This document shows, in pieces, positions 24,859 through 34,279 of a stretch of DNA of 64,000 nt. The position numbers and the translations under genes are program-made. The DNA lies in assembly GCA_020162035.1 (NCBI GenBank), contig JAIUNM010000001.1, positions 62,001-126,000 of the forward strand, in the 5' to 3' direction. The notes under the pieces are model-generated. The model was not told the DNA's origin. It did not search any database and saw only the letters and a program-made list of their open reading frames with translations. This DNA comes from Bacteroidota bacterium (lineage in GTDB: Bacteria > Bacteroidota > Bacteroidia > B-17B0 > Aurantibacillaceae). Every line of letters starts with the position of its first letter. The first letter of the stretch is position 1.

Positions 24859-25539
24859 TTAATAGTAATAAGTTAAATAACAAGAATGCTGGGGGAAACT
24901 TGGTGATGTTTCAAATCTTCTAAGTGTTAAGCCTGTTCCAGAGAACATTTTAGATATATTTTTATAGCAGTAATCAGAAGAAATAAGAACCCAAGAAGAT
25001 CCGTTATATGCATAATCATACGCATAAAATGGGTTGGCACCGGAATGCCAAGAATTATTAACTACTTCATAGAACAGACAATCGTTCATAATATGCAAGA
25101 TTTTATGTGAGAAATTATCACTTACTAAATAATAAGTAGAATAAGATTTATAACTATTTTTATTTTTAATTACAAAATTAAACCCTTTGTAACTCCCTAA
25201 ACAAGGTTTTTCAATTGTTGTTGACGTCTCATTAATATTATAATTATCATTTTTCAACCGTTTAATCATATTATTATTAATTGAGTTAGTATAAGTACTT
25301 GGGTATTTTTCAATTAAATTAATATTTAAATTTAAATATTCTGATTTCAGTTTATTAAATTCAGTTGAATCATCAGACTTAATAATTACATCGACGTAAT
25401 ACTTTTCATCTATTGCAAAAACTCTGATTTTCTCTGTATAAATTTTTAAAAAATTCTTGTCATTAATTACCTCTTGTTTTTTACAAGAATGAAATATTAA
25501 CACAAAAATACAATTTGATAGTAAAATTATTTTATTCAT
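24859..25539 (-). CDS. Unrecognised lipoprotein
   Basis: This 226-residue product has a lipoprotein signal ending FVLIFHSC (Cys19), followed by KKQEV. The mature region is polar and Asn/Ser/Tyr-rich with several cysteines late in the chain (CLGSYKG, NDCLFYEV, SDYCYKN, QHSCYLTYYY). No family was recognised. It is a single gene with terminators on both sides and lies next to two small Cys-containing lipoprotein genes. An envelope location is likely; function is unknown. Confidence 0.75.
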   Translation of the reverse strand: MNKIILLSNCIFVLIFHSCKKQEVINDKNFLKIYTEKIRVFAIDEKYYVDVIIKSDDSTEFNKLKSEYLNLNINLIEKYPSTYTNSINNNMIKRLKNDNYNINETSTTIEKPCLGSYKGFNFVIKNKNSYKSYSTYYLVSDNFSHKILHIMNDCLFYEVVNNSWHSGANPFYAYDYAYNGSSWVLISSDYCYKNISKMFSGTGLTLRRFETSPSFPQHSCYLTYYY

Positions 25540-25557
25540 AAATTATTAAATTAAAAA

Positions 25558-25583
25558 AAAAACCGCTTTTTAAAGCGGTTTTT
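25558..25583 (-). terminator. Rho-independent terminator after the 94-residue lipoprotein gene
   Basis: AAAAACCGC and GCGGTTTTT form a nine-base stem around an eight-base loop, 15 bases past the stop at 25599, with a T run leftward. Confidence 0.8.
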
Positions 25584-25598
25584 AAATTTGTTTTTTTA

Positions 25599-25883
25599 TT
25601 ACTCTACAGAACAACTAGCTTTTCTTGTGGTTACTTGAGTAATACTACCAAAAGTATTAGTTGTACTAGTTTCCCAATTAGTACAATTTTCGTCTCTTCT
25701 GAAATTCTTTTTTGTGTCTTTTTCATTAGTTACTTTTGAAGTAGAAGTTGAAGATGTAGTTGTGGAACTTCCACCTGATGTAGTAACAGTTGTGTCATTA
25801 TAAGTACATGCACATGTACGTTCTTTTTTACATGAAACTGTAGTTAATGCAACCACAGCAGCTAATAATATAATTTTTTTCAT
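25599..25883 (-). CDS. Small Cys-containing lipoprotein, tandem copy 2
   Basis: This 94-residue product has a lipoprotein signal (VVALTTVSC, Cys18) followed at once by KKERTCACTYN. A Ser/Thr-rich middle and an end with two more cysteines (ENCTNWETS, KASCSVE) complete it. It shares signal, CKKERTCxCT motif, Ser/Thr linker and C-terminal cysteine pattern with the gene just upstream, so the two are tandem paralogues. No function is known to me. Four non-lipidated cysteines could form two disulfides. Confidence 0.78.
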   Translation of the reverse strand: MKKIILLAAVVALTTVSCKKERTCACTYNDTTVTTSGGSSTTTSSTSTSKVTNEKDTKKNFRRDENCTNWETSTTNTFGSITQVTTRKASCSVE

Positions 25884-25915
25884 TTTAATTTAATTTAAGT
25901 TTTATTATTAATTTT

Positions 25916-26164
25916 TTATTTTAATTTACAGTCGTAAACGTCTGTACTTGCAGTTCCAGAACTAGGAGTTTGAACTTCAGTTCTTTTTTGACACATTTGT
26001 TTAGCATCACCACCTGAAACTTTCTCGAATTTAACAGTTTGAGATGTAGTTGATGTAGTACTTCCACTAGTACTAGTTATAGTACAATCACAAGTACGCT
26101 CTTTTTTACAAGAAGCAAAGCTTATTGCTACTAAGGCAACAGCTAAAATAGTAATTTTTTTCAT
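25916..26164 (-). CDS. Small Cys-containing lipoprotein, tandem copy 1
   Basis: This 82-residue product has a lipoprotein signal (VAISFASC, Cys19) followed by KKERTCDCTIT. A Ser/Thr linker, KQMCQKRTEV and the end VYDCKLK follow. It is the paralogue of the next gene downstream, 32 bases away, probably in one transcript that ends at the hairpin near 25570. It is shorter in the linker. Confidence 0.78.
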   Translation of the reverse strand: MKKITILAVALVAISFASCKKERTCDCTITSTSGSTTSTTSQTVKFEKVSGGDAKQMCQKRTEVQTPSSGTASTDVYDCKLK

Positions 26165-26277
26165 GTTTTTTAATTTTAAAATTTGTGCTCAAAATAAGTC
26201 ATTTTATCTGTAATAAACAAATGTTTAGGTGTTTTTTTAGTAAAAAATTAACACTTTATTAACAAAACTAATAAAAA

Positions 26278-27273
26278 TCAGTTTATTATTTTTTTAACTA
26301 TCAGATATTCAGCTATTTGTATTGCGTTTGTGGCGGCACCTTTCCTTAAATTATCGCTCACAATCCACATATTTAAAGTGTTTTTTTGGCTTTCATCTCG
26401 TCTTATTCTTCCAACAAAAACTTCATCTTTATCGTGGGCCCAAATTGGCATTGGATAAATTTGGTTAGGTAAATCATCTTGCACAATAATTCCTTTGCTG
26501 TTTTTTAAAATTTCATTAATTTCTTTTAAATCAAAATCATTTTCAAATTCAACATTTACACTTTCGCTATGGCCACCCATTACAGGCACGCGCACAGTTG
26601 TTGCAGTTAACTGTATAGTATCATCCCCCATAATTTTTTTAGTTTCGTTTACCATTTTCATTTCTTCTTTAGTATATCCATTATCTAAAAAAATGTCAAT
26701 TTGAGGTATGGCGTTCATATCTATTTTGTATTTATAAGCCATTTCGGTACTAGTGCCATTATTTCGCTCGTTCATTAATTGGTTTACAGCTTTAACTCCA
26801 GTACCTGTAACACTTTGGTAAGTACTTACTACAACACGTTTAATTTTATATTTTAAATGTAAGGGGTTTAAAGCCACTACCATTTGTATGGTTGAACAAT
26901 TAGGGTTTGCAATTATTTTATCTGCATTAGTTAAAACGTGTGCATTAACTTCTGGTACTACTAATTTTTTTGTAGGGTCCATACGCCAAGCACTACTATT
27001 ATCAATTACGGTTGTACCAACAGCTGCAAATTTTTCGGCAAACTCTAAAGATGTTGAACCACCCGCGCTAAATAATGCAATGTGTGGTTTAGCATCTATG
27101 GCTTGTTGCATGCTATGTACTGTATAATCTTTCCCTTTAAAATTTAGTTTTTTACCAACCGATTTTTCAGAAGCAACCGGTATTAATTCTGTTATATTAA
27201 AATTTCGTTCTGCTAATACTTCTAACATTTTTGTGCCCACTAAACCCGTAGCACCAACAACCGCAATTTTCAT
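26278..27273 (-). CDS. asd: Aspartate-semialdehyde dehydrogenase
   Basis: This 331-residue enzyme has the NADP-binding start VGATGLVGTKMLEVL and the SAGGSTSLEFA loop. The catalytic cysteine lies in NPNCSTIQMV, and the substrate-binding region GGHSESVNVEFE is present. It reduces aspartyl phosphate to the semialdehyde for lysine, threonine, methionine and diaminopimelate synthesis. It is monocistronic and divergent from the EamA transporter gene. TACATTTG at 27301-27294 is a likely -7 element. Confidence 0.96.
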   Translation of the reverse strand: MKIAVVGATGLVGTKMLEVLAERNFNITELIPVASEKSVGKKLNFKGKDYTVHSMQQAIDAKPHIALFSAGGSTSLEFAEKFAAVGTTVIDNSSAWRMDPTKKLVVPEVNAHVLTNADKIIANPNCSTIQMVVALNPLHLKYKIKRVVVSTYQSVTGTGVKAVNQLMNERNNGTSTEMAYKYKIDMNAIPQIDIFLDNGYTKEEMKMVNETKKIMGDDTIQLTATTVRVPVMGGHSESVNVEFENDFDLKEINEILKNSKGIIVQDDLPNQIYPMPIWAHDKDEVFVGRIRRDESQKNTLNMWIVSDNLRKGAATNAIQIAEYLIVKKIIN

Positions 27274-27293
27274 TAATTTATTTTTTTGAATTG

Positions 27294-27301
27294 CAAATGT
27301 A
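27294..27301 (-). promoter_or_regulatory. -7 element (TACATTTG) of asd
   Basis: It fits TAnnTTTG, 20 bases from the asd ATG. No good -33 element is visible. Confidence 0.45.
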
Positions 27302-27362
27302 ATAAAGTAATTTTTTTAATCTACCTAAATCAAGTATTTTATTTTGTTTTTAAATATCTCAT

Positions 27363-27370
27363 TACATTTG
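27363..27370 (+). promoter_or_regulatory. -7 element (TACATTTG) of the EamA transporter gene
   Basis: It fits TAnnTTTG and ends only ten bases from the ATG at 27381, so the mRNA would be nearly leaderless. A TTTG lies 16 bases upstream, shorter than usual. Confidence 0.45.
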
Positions 27371-27380
27371 CGCACTTAAA

Positions 27381-28265
27381 ATGCAAAAATCAACATTAAG
27401 TTGGGTTATTTTAGTTATACTTTCGTTAGTATGGGGTAGCTCTTTTATATTAATGAAAAGGGGTTTAGAGGCATTTGATAGTGATGAAGTGGCAGCACTT
27501 CGCATATCTATAGCTTTTTTGTTTTTATTGCCATTTTTACTAAAATATTATAAAATTAATTTAAAAAAATATTTTGTTGGTTTAGTGTTTATGGGTGTGT
27601 TTGGTAACTTAATACCTGCTTTTTTATTTACAAAAGCCGAAACACAAATAAGCAGTAGCTTAACGGGCATGTTAAATGCTTTAACCCCATTGTTTACAAT
27701 AATTATTGGTTTTATGTGGTTTAAAGAAAAGCCTGGGAAGTCAAAAATTTTTGGAATAATTATTGGCTTTATTGCGGCTTGTGGCTTGGTTATATTTGAT
27801 AAATCAACCCAAACTTCTAATAATGTGCTTTTCGCATTTTATGTTTTACTTGCCACTGTATTTTACGCTTTAAGTATAAACGGTATTAAAAAATATTTAT
27901 CGGATTTAGATTCAATAAAAGCAACAGTTTGGGCATTTAGCTTTACCGGCCCCATTGCCTTAGTATATTTATTTACCAATACAAAATTTGTAACACATGT
28001 TCAATTACCAAATGCAATTATAAGCTTAGGCTATATAAGTGTTTTAGCCATAGTGGGTTCGGCATTAACCGTAATTATTTATAATTATTTAATAAAAACA
28101 GCTGGGGCAGTGTTTGCCAGTAGTTGCACCTACTTAATACCTATTGTTGCTATTGGGTGGGGCTTATTTGACGGGGAAAAAGTAAGTTTTTTACAAATAA
28201 TTTGTATTGCTATACTAATTTTTAGCGTTTATGTTATAAATAAACCTCAAAAATTTGCACATTAA
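27381..28265 (+). CDS. EamA/DMT-family transporter
   Basis: This 294-residue protein has ten predicted helices as two EamA repeats (first: WVILVILSLVWGSSFILMKRGL; second begins near FAFYVLLATVFYALSINGIKKYL). The family exports metabolites such as amino acids; the substrate is unknown. It stands alone between asd and rplU. The rplU promoter overlaps its last codons, a compact arrangement. Confidence 0.9.
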   Translation: MQKSTLSWVILVILSLVWGSSFILMKRGLEAFDSDEVAALRISIAFLFLLPFLLKYYKINLKKYFVGLVFMGVFGNLIPAFLFTKAETQISSSLTGMLNALTPLFTIIIGFMWFKEKPGKSKIFGIIIGFIAACGLVIFDKSTQTSNNVLFAFYVLLATVFYALSINGIKKYLSDLDSIKATVWAFSFTGPIALVYLFTNTKFVTHVQLPNAIISLGYISVLAIVGSALTVIIYNYLIKTAGAVFASSCTYLIPIVAIGWGLFDGEKVSFLQIICIAILIFSVYVINKPQKFAH

Positions 28266-28284
28266 AGTAAAATTAGTATCTTTG
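28254..28284 (+). promoter_or_regulatory. Promoter of rplU-rpmA
   Basis: TTTG (28254-28257), 19 bases, TATCTTTG (28277-28284): an exact fit to TTTG-N19-21-TAnnTTTG. The -33 element lies inside the end of the EamA gene. The ATG is 44 bases past the -7 element. Confidence 0.8.
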
Positions 28285-28328
28285 CGTCCCTTTTTAGGAA
28301 ATTTATTAACCAAATTAAAAAACAACAC

Positions 28329-28805
28329 ATGTACGCAATTGTAGAAATAGCCGGGCAACAGTTTAAAGTGGAACGTGGAAACAAAGTTTACGTTCACCGC
28401 CTAGAGGCTAACGAGGGTGCAAAAGTTGAATTTGACAAAGTATTATTAATTGATAACGGCGGAAAAATTCAAGTAGGTAACCCAACAGTAGATGGCGCTA
28501 AGGTAGCAGCCACTGTAATTAGTCACGTTAAAGGTGATAAGGTAATTGTATTTAAAAAGAAACGTAGAAAAACGTATCAAAAATGGAACAATCACCGTCA
28601 ATCTTTCACTCAAATTTTAATTCAAGGTGTTTTAGCTAAAGGCGAAACATTAAAAGACGAATTAAAAGCTGAGAAAAAAGTATGGACAGTAAAACCTGCG
28701 GCAAAAACTGAAAAAGTTAGCGTAGAAAAAGAAGTTAAAAAAGCAGCGGCTAAAAAGGCTCCAGCTAAAAAAGCAGCAGCAAAAAAAACAGCAAAAAAAG
28801 ATTAA
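28329..28805 (+). CDS. rplU: 50S ribosomal protein L21 with basic C-terminal extension
   Basis: Residues 1-102 are a normal L21 ([36 protein letters not shown]). The chain then continues for about 55 residues with a Lys/Ala tail made of repeated AKKA units. L21 binds 23S rRNA. The tail resembles histone-H1-like tails and is an add-on relative to the usual length of about 103. It is followed by rpmA after 22 bases, the usual order. Confidence 0.96.
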   Translation: MYAIVEIAGQQFKVERGNKVYVHRLEANEGAKVEFDKVLLIDNGGKIQVGNPTVDGAKVAATVISHVKGDKVIVFKKKRRKTYQKWNNHRQSFTQILIQGVLAKGETLKDELKAEKKVWTVKPAAKTEKVSVEKEVKKAAAKKAPAKKAAAKKTAKKD

Positions 28806-28827
28806 TTAATTAAAATAAAGTAAAAAA

Positions 28828-29082
28828 ATGGCACACAAAAAAGGTGCGGGTTCGTCAGATAACGGCCGTGAGTCACACAGTAAACGATTAGGTATTAAAA
28901 TTTTTGGTGGTCAAGCTTGCATTGCAGGTAATATTATTGTTCGTCAACGTGGTACAAAACATAACCCAGGCGAAAATGTAGGAATTGGAAAAGACCATAC
29001 ATTATATGCTTTAACTGATGGTACAGTAGTATTTAAAAAGAAACGCGATAACCGTTCGTATGTTTCGGTTGTAACCGCTTAA
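28828..29082 (+). CDS. rpmA: 50S ribosomal protein L27
   Basis: This 84-residue protein starts [22 protein letters not shown] and has the L27 signature [19 protein letters not shown]. It lies near the peptidyl-transferase centre. The N-terminus begins directly at the mature AHKKG sequence, without the cleavable extension of Firmicutes. It is co-transcribed with rplU and followed by a terminator. Confidence 0.98.
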   Translation: MAHKKGAGSSDNGRESHSKRLGIKIFGGQACIAGNIIVRQRGTKHNPGENVGIGKDHTLYALTDGTVVFKKKRDNRSYVSVVTA

Positions 29083-29101
29083 TTATTATACGAATTATTT
29101 T

Positions 29102-29134
29102 AAAAAGCCTGTCGATAATTCGGTGGGCTTTTTT
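29102..29134 (+). terminator. Rho-independent terminator after rpmA
   Basis: AAAAAGCC(T) and (G)GGCTTTTT enclose a loop of about 15 bases and end in a T run, 20 bases after the rpmA stop. Confidence 0.75.
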
Positions 29135-29154
29135 ATTTTTACATTTTTAAAACT

Positions 29155-30429
29155 ATGTTACAAGTAAATTATATCCGCGAAAATAAAGACGACGTTTTAA
29201 AACGTTTAGCTATTAAAAACTTTAAAGATGCTGAAACATCTATTCAATTAATTATTGAAAAAGACGCGTTACGACGTTCGATACAAAAAAATACTGATGA
29301 TGTAAAGGCCGAAGCTAACACAATTGCAAAGCAAATAGGCGAGTTAATGAAATCAGGTAAAAAAGATGAAGCTGAAAAAATTAAAACACGCACTACAGAA
29401 CTTAAACAAAAAGAAAAAGAGTTAGATGAACAACTTATTGAAATTGAAAAAGAAATTCACACTATACTTGTAACTATACCAAATACACCAAATTTAAGTG
29501 TTCCGTTAGGTAAAACTCCCGAAGATAATGCAGTTGTTTTTGAACACGGAAAAATTCCAGAATTACACAACAAAGCAGTACCACACTGGGAACTTACTAC
29601 AAAATATGATTTAATAGATTTTGAATTAGGTGTAAAAATTGCTGGAGCAGGTTTTCCTGTATATAAAGGTAAAGGTGCAAGGTTACAACGTGCTTTAATA
29701 AATTTCTTTTTAGATAGAGCAACTGCGGCAGGTTATTTAGAAGTTCAACCTCCTATTGTTGTAAACGAGGATAGTGGGTATGGTACAGGACAATTACCAG
29801 ATAAAGAAGGACAAATGTATCACATTGGAATTGATAACTTGTATTTAATACCAACTGCAGAAGTTCCAGTTACAAATATTTACAGAGATGTAATTTTAAA
29901 AGAAAGCGATTTACCAATTAAAAATTGTGGCTACACTCCTTGTTTTAGGAGAGAGGCAGGAAGTTATGGTAAAGATGTGAGAGGATTAAATCGTTTGCAC
30001 CAATTTGATAAAGTAGAAATAGTACAAATTTCGCACCCAAACAATAGTTATGATACTTTAGAGGAAATGCGAGGGTATGTTGCTGGTTTATTAAAAGAAC
30101 TAGAATTACCATTTAGAACATTAAAGTTATGTGGAGGCGATATGAGTTTTGCAAGCGCATTAACATATGATATGGAAGTTTGGAGTGCAGCTCAAAAGCG
30201 ATGGTTAGAAGTTAGTAGCGTAAGTAATTTTGAAACATTTCAAACTAACCGATTAAAATGCAGATATAAAGATGCTGCAGGAAAAACACAATTGGCTCAT
30301 AGTTTAAATGGTAGTGCATTAGCATTACCACGCATAGTTGCTGCATTATTAGAAAATAACCAAACAGAAAATGGAATTGCTATACCAAAAGTATTAATTC
30401 CTTATTGTGGTTTTGATAAAATTGATTAA
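29155..30429 (+). CDS. serS: Serine-tRNA ligase
   Basis: This 424-residue class II synthetase has an N-terminal coiled-coil arm (about 30-105) that grips the long arm of tRNA-Ser. The catalytic core shows TAEVPVTNIYRD, CFRREAGSYGKDVRGLNRLHQFDKVE (motif 2), SSVSNFETFQTNRL and the motif 3 end LNGSALALPRIVAALLEN. Length and motifs are normal. It shares a short overlap with the next gene. Confidence 0.97.
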   Translation: MLQVNYIRENKDDVLKRLAIKNFKDAETSIQLIIEKDALRRSIQKNTDDVKAEANTIAKQIGELMKSGKKDEAEKIKTRTTELKQKEKELDEQLIEIEKEIHTILVTIPNTPNLSVPLGKTPEDNAVVFEHGKIPELHNKAVPHWELTTKYDLIDFELGVKIAGAGFPVYKGKGARLQRALINFFLDRATAAGYLEVQPPIVVNEDSGYGTGQLPDKEGQMYHIGIDNLYLIPTAEVPVTNIYRDVILKESDLPIKNCGYTPCFRREAGSYGKDVRGLNRLHQFDKVEIVQISHPNNSYDTLEEMRGYVAGLLKELELPFRTLKLCGGDMSFASALTYDMEVWSAAQKRWLEVSSVSNFETFQTNRLKCRYKDAAGKTQLAHSLNGSALALPRIVAALLENNQTENGIAIPKVLIPYCGFDKID

Positions 30430-31030
30430 TAAAATTAAAATACAATTAATCTTATTTACAAAAACTGTTTTTGTAGTTTTAATTTCATTTTTATTAAGTA
30501 GTTGTAACAACGGCGATGTTAAATTACAACAAACCAAAACAATAGATAGTTTACAAACTACTTTATTGAGTAATAAAAAATTATTATCGCAAATAGATTC
30601 TACAGAGCTTAGTAAAGCCATAAATAAATTTGAAATATATAAACAATTTATTAATAGCAATATTAAAGATACCATTAATAAAACAGATGCTTATGCTATA
30701 CAAAGCTTTATAAATGCAGGGAATAACTTACAAACTATACAACTAAATAAAATTAATTTAATTACACGAATAAATCTTTTATCAAATCAACTATTAAAAC
30801 TTAGTACTGATATTAAAAATAATTCTTTTCAAAGTAGTCAAATAAATGGATTTATAGCTTCTGAAAAAGTTGCACAAACAGAAATTTCAAAATATTGTAT
30901 TGAAGAACAGAACAATTATTTTAAAAATTTACAACAACTTAAAACTAACTTGTATTTAGTTGAACAATTTATTTTAAAACGTAATAACAACCAATTACCT
31001 ACGGTAATTAACAGTAACCCAAATATATAA
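30407..31030 (+). CDS. Unrecognised coiled-coil lipoprotein
   Basis: This frame encodes about 200-207 residues with a lipoprotein signal (FVVLISFLLSSC, then NNGDV) and a long Lys/Asn/Gln/Leu-rich helical region. There is no ATG at the 5' end. Candidate starts are GTG at 30407, inside serS, and TTG at 30413 or 30422; I list the longest. It sits between serS and ybeY, one base before the ybeY ATG, so it is probably in that operon. No family was recognised. Confidence 0.65.
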   Translation: MVLIKLINKIKIQLILFTKTVFVVLISFLLSSCNNGDVKLQQTKTIDSLQTTLLSNKKLLSQIDSTELSKAINKFEIYKQFINSNIKDTINKTDAYAIQSFINAGNNLQTIQLNKINLITRINLLSNQLLKLSTDIKNNSFQSSQINGFIASEKVAQTEISKYCIEEQNNYFKNLQQLKTNLYLVEQFILKRNNNQLPTVINSNPNI

Positions 31031-31031
31031 A

Positions 31032-31454
31032 ATGGCAATTTATTTTTATACCGAAGGTGTTAAATTTAATTTAAATCAAAAAGCTAAAGTTAAAAATTGG
31101 TTAAAGCTAGTTGCTGAAAAAAATAAACACACAACAGGTACAATAAATTTTATTTTTACAAACGATGAGTTATTACTCGAAAAAAATATAAATTTTTTAA
31201 ACCATACAACTTATACTGATATTATAACTTTTGATTATACAGAAGGAAATAAAATTTCGGGCGATATTTTTATAAGTGTTGACAGAGTAAATGAAAATGC
31301 TCAAAAATTTAAAGTTGATTTTTATACTGAATTATACAGAGTATTAACGCATGGGGTTTTACATTTATGTGGCTATAAAGATAAAACTGTGAACGATGCT
31401 AAGTTAATGCGAAAAAAAGAAAATGAAAGTTTAAAATTGATGATTAATCTTTAA
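31032..31454 (+). CDS. ybeY: Endoribonuclease YbeY
   Basis: This 140-residue protein fits YbeY: TDIITFDYTEGNKISGDIFISVDRV, then the metal site THGVLHLCGYKD. The zinc motif in most bacteria is H-x3-H-x5-H. Here it reads His107, His111 and Asp117, so the third ligand is Asp; I recall the same in other Bacteroidota. YbeY acts in rRNA 3'-end processing and ribosome quality control. It overlaps the convergent T9SS protein gene by 11 bases. Confidence 0.92.
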   Translation: MAIYFYTEGVKFNLNQKAKVKNWLKLVAEKNKHTTGTINFIFTNDELLLEKNINFLNHTTYTDIITFDYTEGNKISGDIFISVDRVNENAQKFKVDFYTELYRVLTHGVLHLCGYKDKTVNDAKLMRKKENESLKLMINL

Positions 31455-34167
31455 TTATTTTTTGTACAACTTTATAATTATTCTCTTCTAATTCAATAAA
31501 ATATATTCCTGTTTTTAAATTTGCTAAATTCAACTCTAATCTTGACGTGTTATATATTTTTCCTTGTAAAACAATTTGACCAATTGTATTATAAACGTTA
31601 TAATTACAATTAACCATAGTTTTACTTGCATTTACAAAAATTACATCTTTTGTAGGGTTAGGATATATCCAAAAAGAATAAATGTCATTTTTGTTTTTAG
31701 TTATTCCAACATTTACGGTTGGTAAACAAGCATTGCTATTATTATAATAATTTCTAACGTTTTTAATATCTTTTTTTAATAAGCTTAAATTATTATTTAC
31801 AAAACTTAAGCTTGTATCTCTACTAAAAACAGTTGCAAAATCAACTTCAATTGTTTTTTTGGCAGGAAAATTAAATGGGCCAATTGTACATAAAATTCTT
31901 CTATCTCCTTTATTGTTTCCTGCTGTTTTTTCTGTCCATCCCGTGTTTGTTTCAATATTACCAGTAAACACACGCTTTATATAATTTGTTGAGGATGGAT
32001 TATAAGCATTTGCTCCATAGGTAAAGTTAGTTCCATCTTTCCAAACAGCATTCATTAATTTGTAATAATGAGTTGTAGAGTCTGGGTTTGTTGTGGGGGG
32101 CATAAAAGCTCCAATATTGTTATTATAAAATGTTACTCTACTCATGTTAAAATACTCATTTGGTTCATCTATTAATCCATCGTTATCATTATCAACTCCA
32201 TCTGTTAAGCAAAATGAATTATTTAAATAAGTTAATCCAATCATTGGTAACTTAGTATTGTAATTATTTACACCTGCACCAATATTATCTAATGAATCGG
32301 CATTATACACATAAGCAAAATTTAGTGTAGTATCACAGCCAATATAATCGTCTAAATAGTATCCTAAATCAACATCATTCCAAATTGAAATTAAAATGTT
32401 GTTATAATTATTATTACTTCTATTAGTAATTTTAAAATTATTAAAAGTTGTAAAATTAATTACCTGCATCGAATCAGGTAATGTTGGATCGTTAAAAGCA
32501 TATAAATTATCATTAACATCAATTCCAAGAGCTAACCCTTTTGATTCTGTATGTAATCCATACCCATCATTATAAACAGTTGATAATTGTTGGTGGCCTT
32601 TTATTAAAGGGTAATCTCCCATGCTTGGTTCGTATTTACCATTATTATTCCAATCTTTATAAGGTGCCAATTGTTTTGCGAAATTATTTACACTATTACC
32701 ATTTGGCATATAATTAACAATACTTGAAAAACTATTACTTGTTAACGCAGAAGCATTACCTGCATTTAAGTACGCAGCAAACGAATTAATTTGATTACAC
32801 GAAAATTTTAAAACTTTATTGTATGGGGCGGCATTAGAAACTGTTGTATTAGCCGAAATTGTATCTAAATAACCTGGCCAAAAATCAGTTCCTGTTTGTT
32901 TATATGTTTGCGCTGCCATGTGTAAATTTCCTGAATTATCAAAACCGCCAATCCATAATGAAGATGCGAAATGTGCTGAAACACCAGTACTTGGAGTAGT
33001 AACTCCTGCTATGTATGGCACAATATAAGAAGCCGCGCCCGAGGTTAACATTTCATAAAATTTTGTATTTGCAGTAAATACAGGTGCTTTAACATAATTA
33101 GTATCAATATAAGATTTATGTAAATTGTCGTCGTAAGTATAAATACTTGCATAAGTTGACAAATCAATTTCTGTAATAATAAGTGGATTTGGGTTAAAAT
33201 TATTTGTACTTAATTTTATTAATTTATTTGAAATTGGAGATTTAAAAATATTTGAATGAACACTACTTGAAAGTGGTAAATTATAAGTATATAAAACTTG
33301 TGTATTTACTCTACTTATGTAGTTTTTATAACTCATTGTAATATAAAATTCATTTCCATCAACTACAATGTTATTAAATGCGCTACTTAAATATTGAAGT
33401 GGATTGTTGTTAAAACTTAATAAAGTTAATAGGTTTCCATTTAAATTATAAAAATTATTAGTTCCTGGTGCTTGAGAAGTTACAATAGTTCTTGTTGAGC
33501 TCATGTAAATTTGATTTACCTTTTGATTTGAAGTTGAAGGAAAATAAATAGGCGCAGAAAATGTTGTACCATTATATGTTGTTAATCCGTTTTGGGTACC
33601 AACTAATACATTTGAATAATTTAAAGATTTTATATCATTAATAGTATCGTTTAACAAAGTGCTGTTACCAGTGTTTAAAACACTTACCGTGGATCCGTTT
33701 AATTTAACAATTCCATTATTGGTTCCAATTAAAATATCTGAATTTTGTTTTGAAATGCAATTAAAACTAGTTATTCCTGTTGATGTAAAAATTAAGCTTG
33801 TGTAATCGGAAAAATTTGTTCCGTCAAACTTATATAATTTTGAATTAAAACTGATTTGATCACACATAATTATCCAAATATCTGTACCTATTGAAAATAA
33901 ACGTGGGTTAAATAAAGTTGATATTATTGAAGATGTATAAGAAGTAACTGCACCTGATGCGTATTTACACAAAACAGGGTAATAAGGAGAAACTGTTTGA
34001 TACTGGAAATAAAAAACTTCTCCTAAATTATTTATAGTGGAGTTAAATTTACCATTATTCCCTACTCCAATATTACTTAAACTTGATGTGTATTGAGTTA
34101 CTCCATTTGTTTGGGCTTTATATAACAACACACTACAAAACAATAATAAATATAAAATTTTTCTCAT
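31444..34167 (-). CDS. Secreted T9SS type A cargo protein
   Basis: This 907-residue protein has a signal peptide (LLLFCSVLLYKAQ). A large beta-rich, Asn/Ser/Thr-rich body may contain propeller-like repeats in its first 300 residues (SDILIGTNNGIVKLNGST, NVLVGTQNGLTTYNGTT). A Ca-binding-like DGVDNDNDGLIDEPNE and a C-terminal type A sorting domain (FWIYPNPTKDVIFVNASK, LKTGIYFIELE, end KVVQKIIKD) follow. The tail directs export through the outer membrane by T9SS and cell-surface attachment. The substrate or ligand is unknown. Confidence 0.88.
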   Translation of the reverse strand: MRKILYLLLFCSVLLYKAQTNGVTQYTSSLSNIGVGNNGKFNSTINNLGEVFYFQYQTVSPYYPVLCKYASGAVTSYTSSIISTLFNPRLFSIGTDIWIIMCDQISFNSKLYKFDGTNFSDYTSLIFTSTGITSFNCISKQNSDILIGTNNGIVKLNGSTVSVLNTGNSTLLNDTINDIKSLNYSNVLVGTQNGLTTYNGTTFSAPIYFPSTSNQKVNQIYMSSTRTIVTSQAPGTNNFYNLNGNLLTLLSFNNNPLQYLSSAFNNIVVDGNEFYITMSYKNYISRVNTQVLYTYNLPLSSSVHSNIFKSPISNKLIKLSTNNFNPNPLIITEIDLSTYASIYTYDDNLHKSYIDTNYVKAPVFTANTKFYEMLTSGAASYIVPYIAGVTTPSTGVSAHFASSLWIGGFDNSGNLHMAAQTYKQTGTDFWPGYLDTISANTTVSNAAPYNKVLKFSCNQINSFAAYLNAGNASALTSNSFSSIVNYMPNGNSVNNFAKQLAPYKDWNNNGKYEPSMGDYPLIKGHQQLSTVYNDGYGLHTESKGLALGIDVNDNLYAFNDPTLPDSMQVINFTTFNNFKITNRSNNNYNNILISIWNDVDLGYYLDDYIGCDTTLNFAYVYNADSLDNIGAGVNNYNTKLPMIGLTYLNNSFCLTDGVDNDNDGLIDEPNEYFNMSRVTFYNNNIGAFMPPTTNPDSTTHYYKLMNAVWKDGTNFTYGANAYNPSSTNYIKRVFTGNIETNTGWTEKTAGNNKGDRRILCTIGPFNFPAKKTIEVDFATVFSRDTSLSFVNNNLSLLKKDIKNVRNYYNNSNACLPTVNVGITKNKNDIYSFWIYPNPTKDVIFVNASKTMVNCNYNVYNTIGQIVLQGKIYNTSRLELNLANLKTGIYFIELEENNYKVVQKIIKD

Positions 34168-34279
34168 AACAAACTCATTTAAAATAAAGTTATATATTAA
34201 ACTTATTTTTGAAAAAAATAAACAAATAAGAGGTATATATTTGTTTATATGTGGTAACTAATTAAATAAAACTGGTAAG

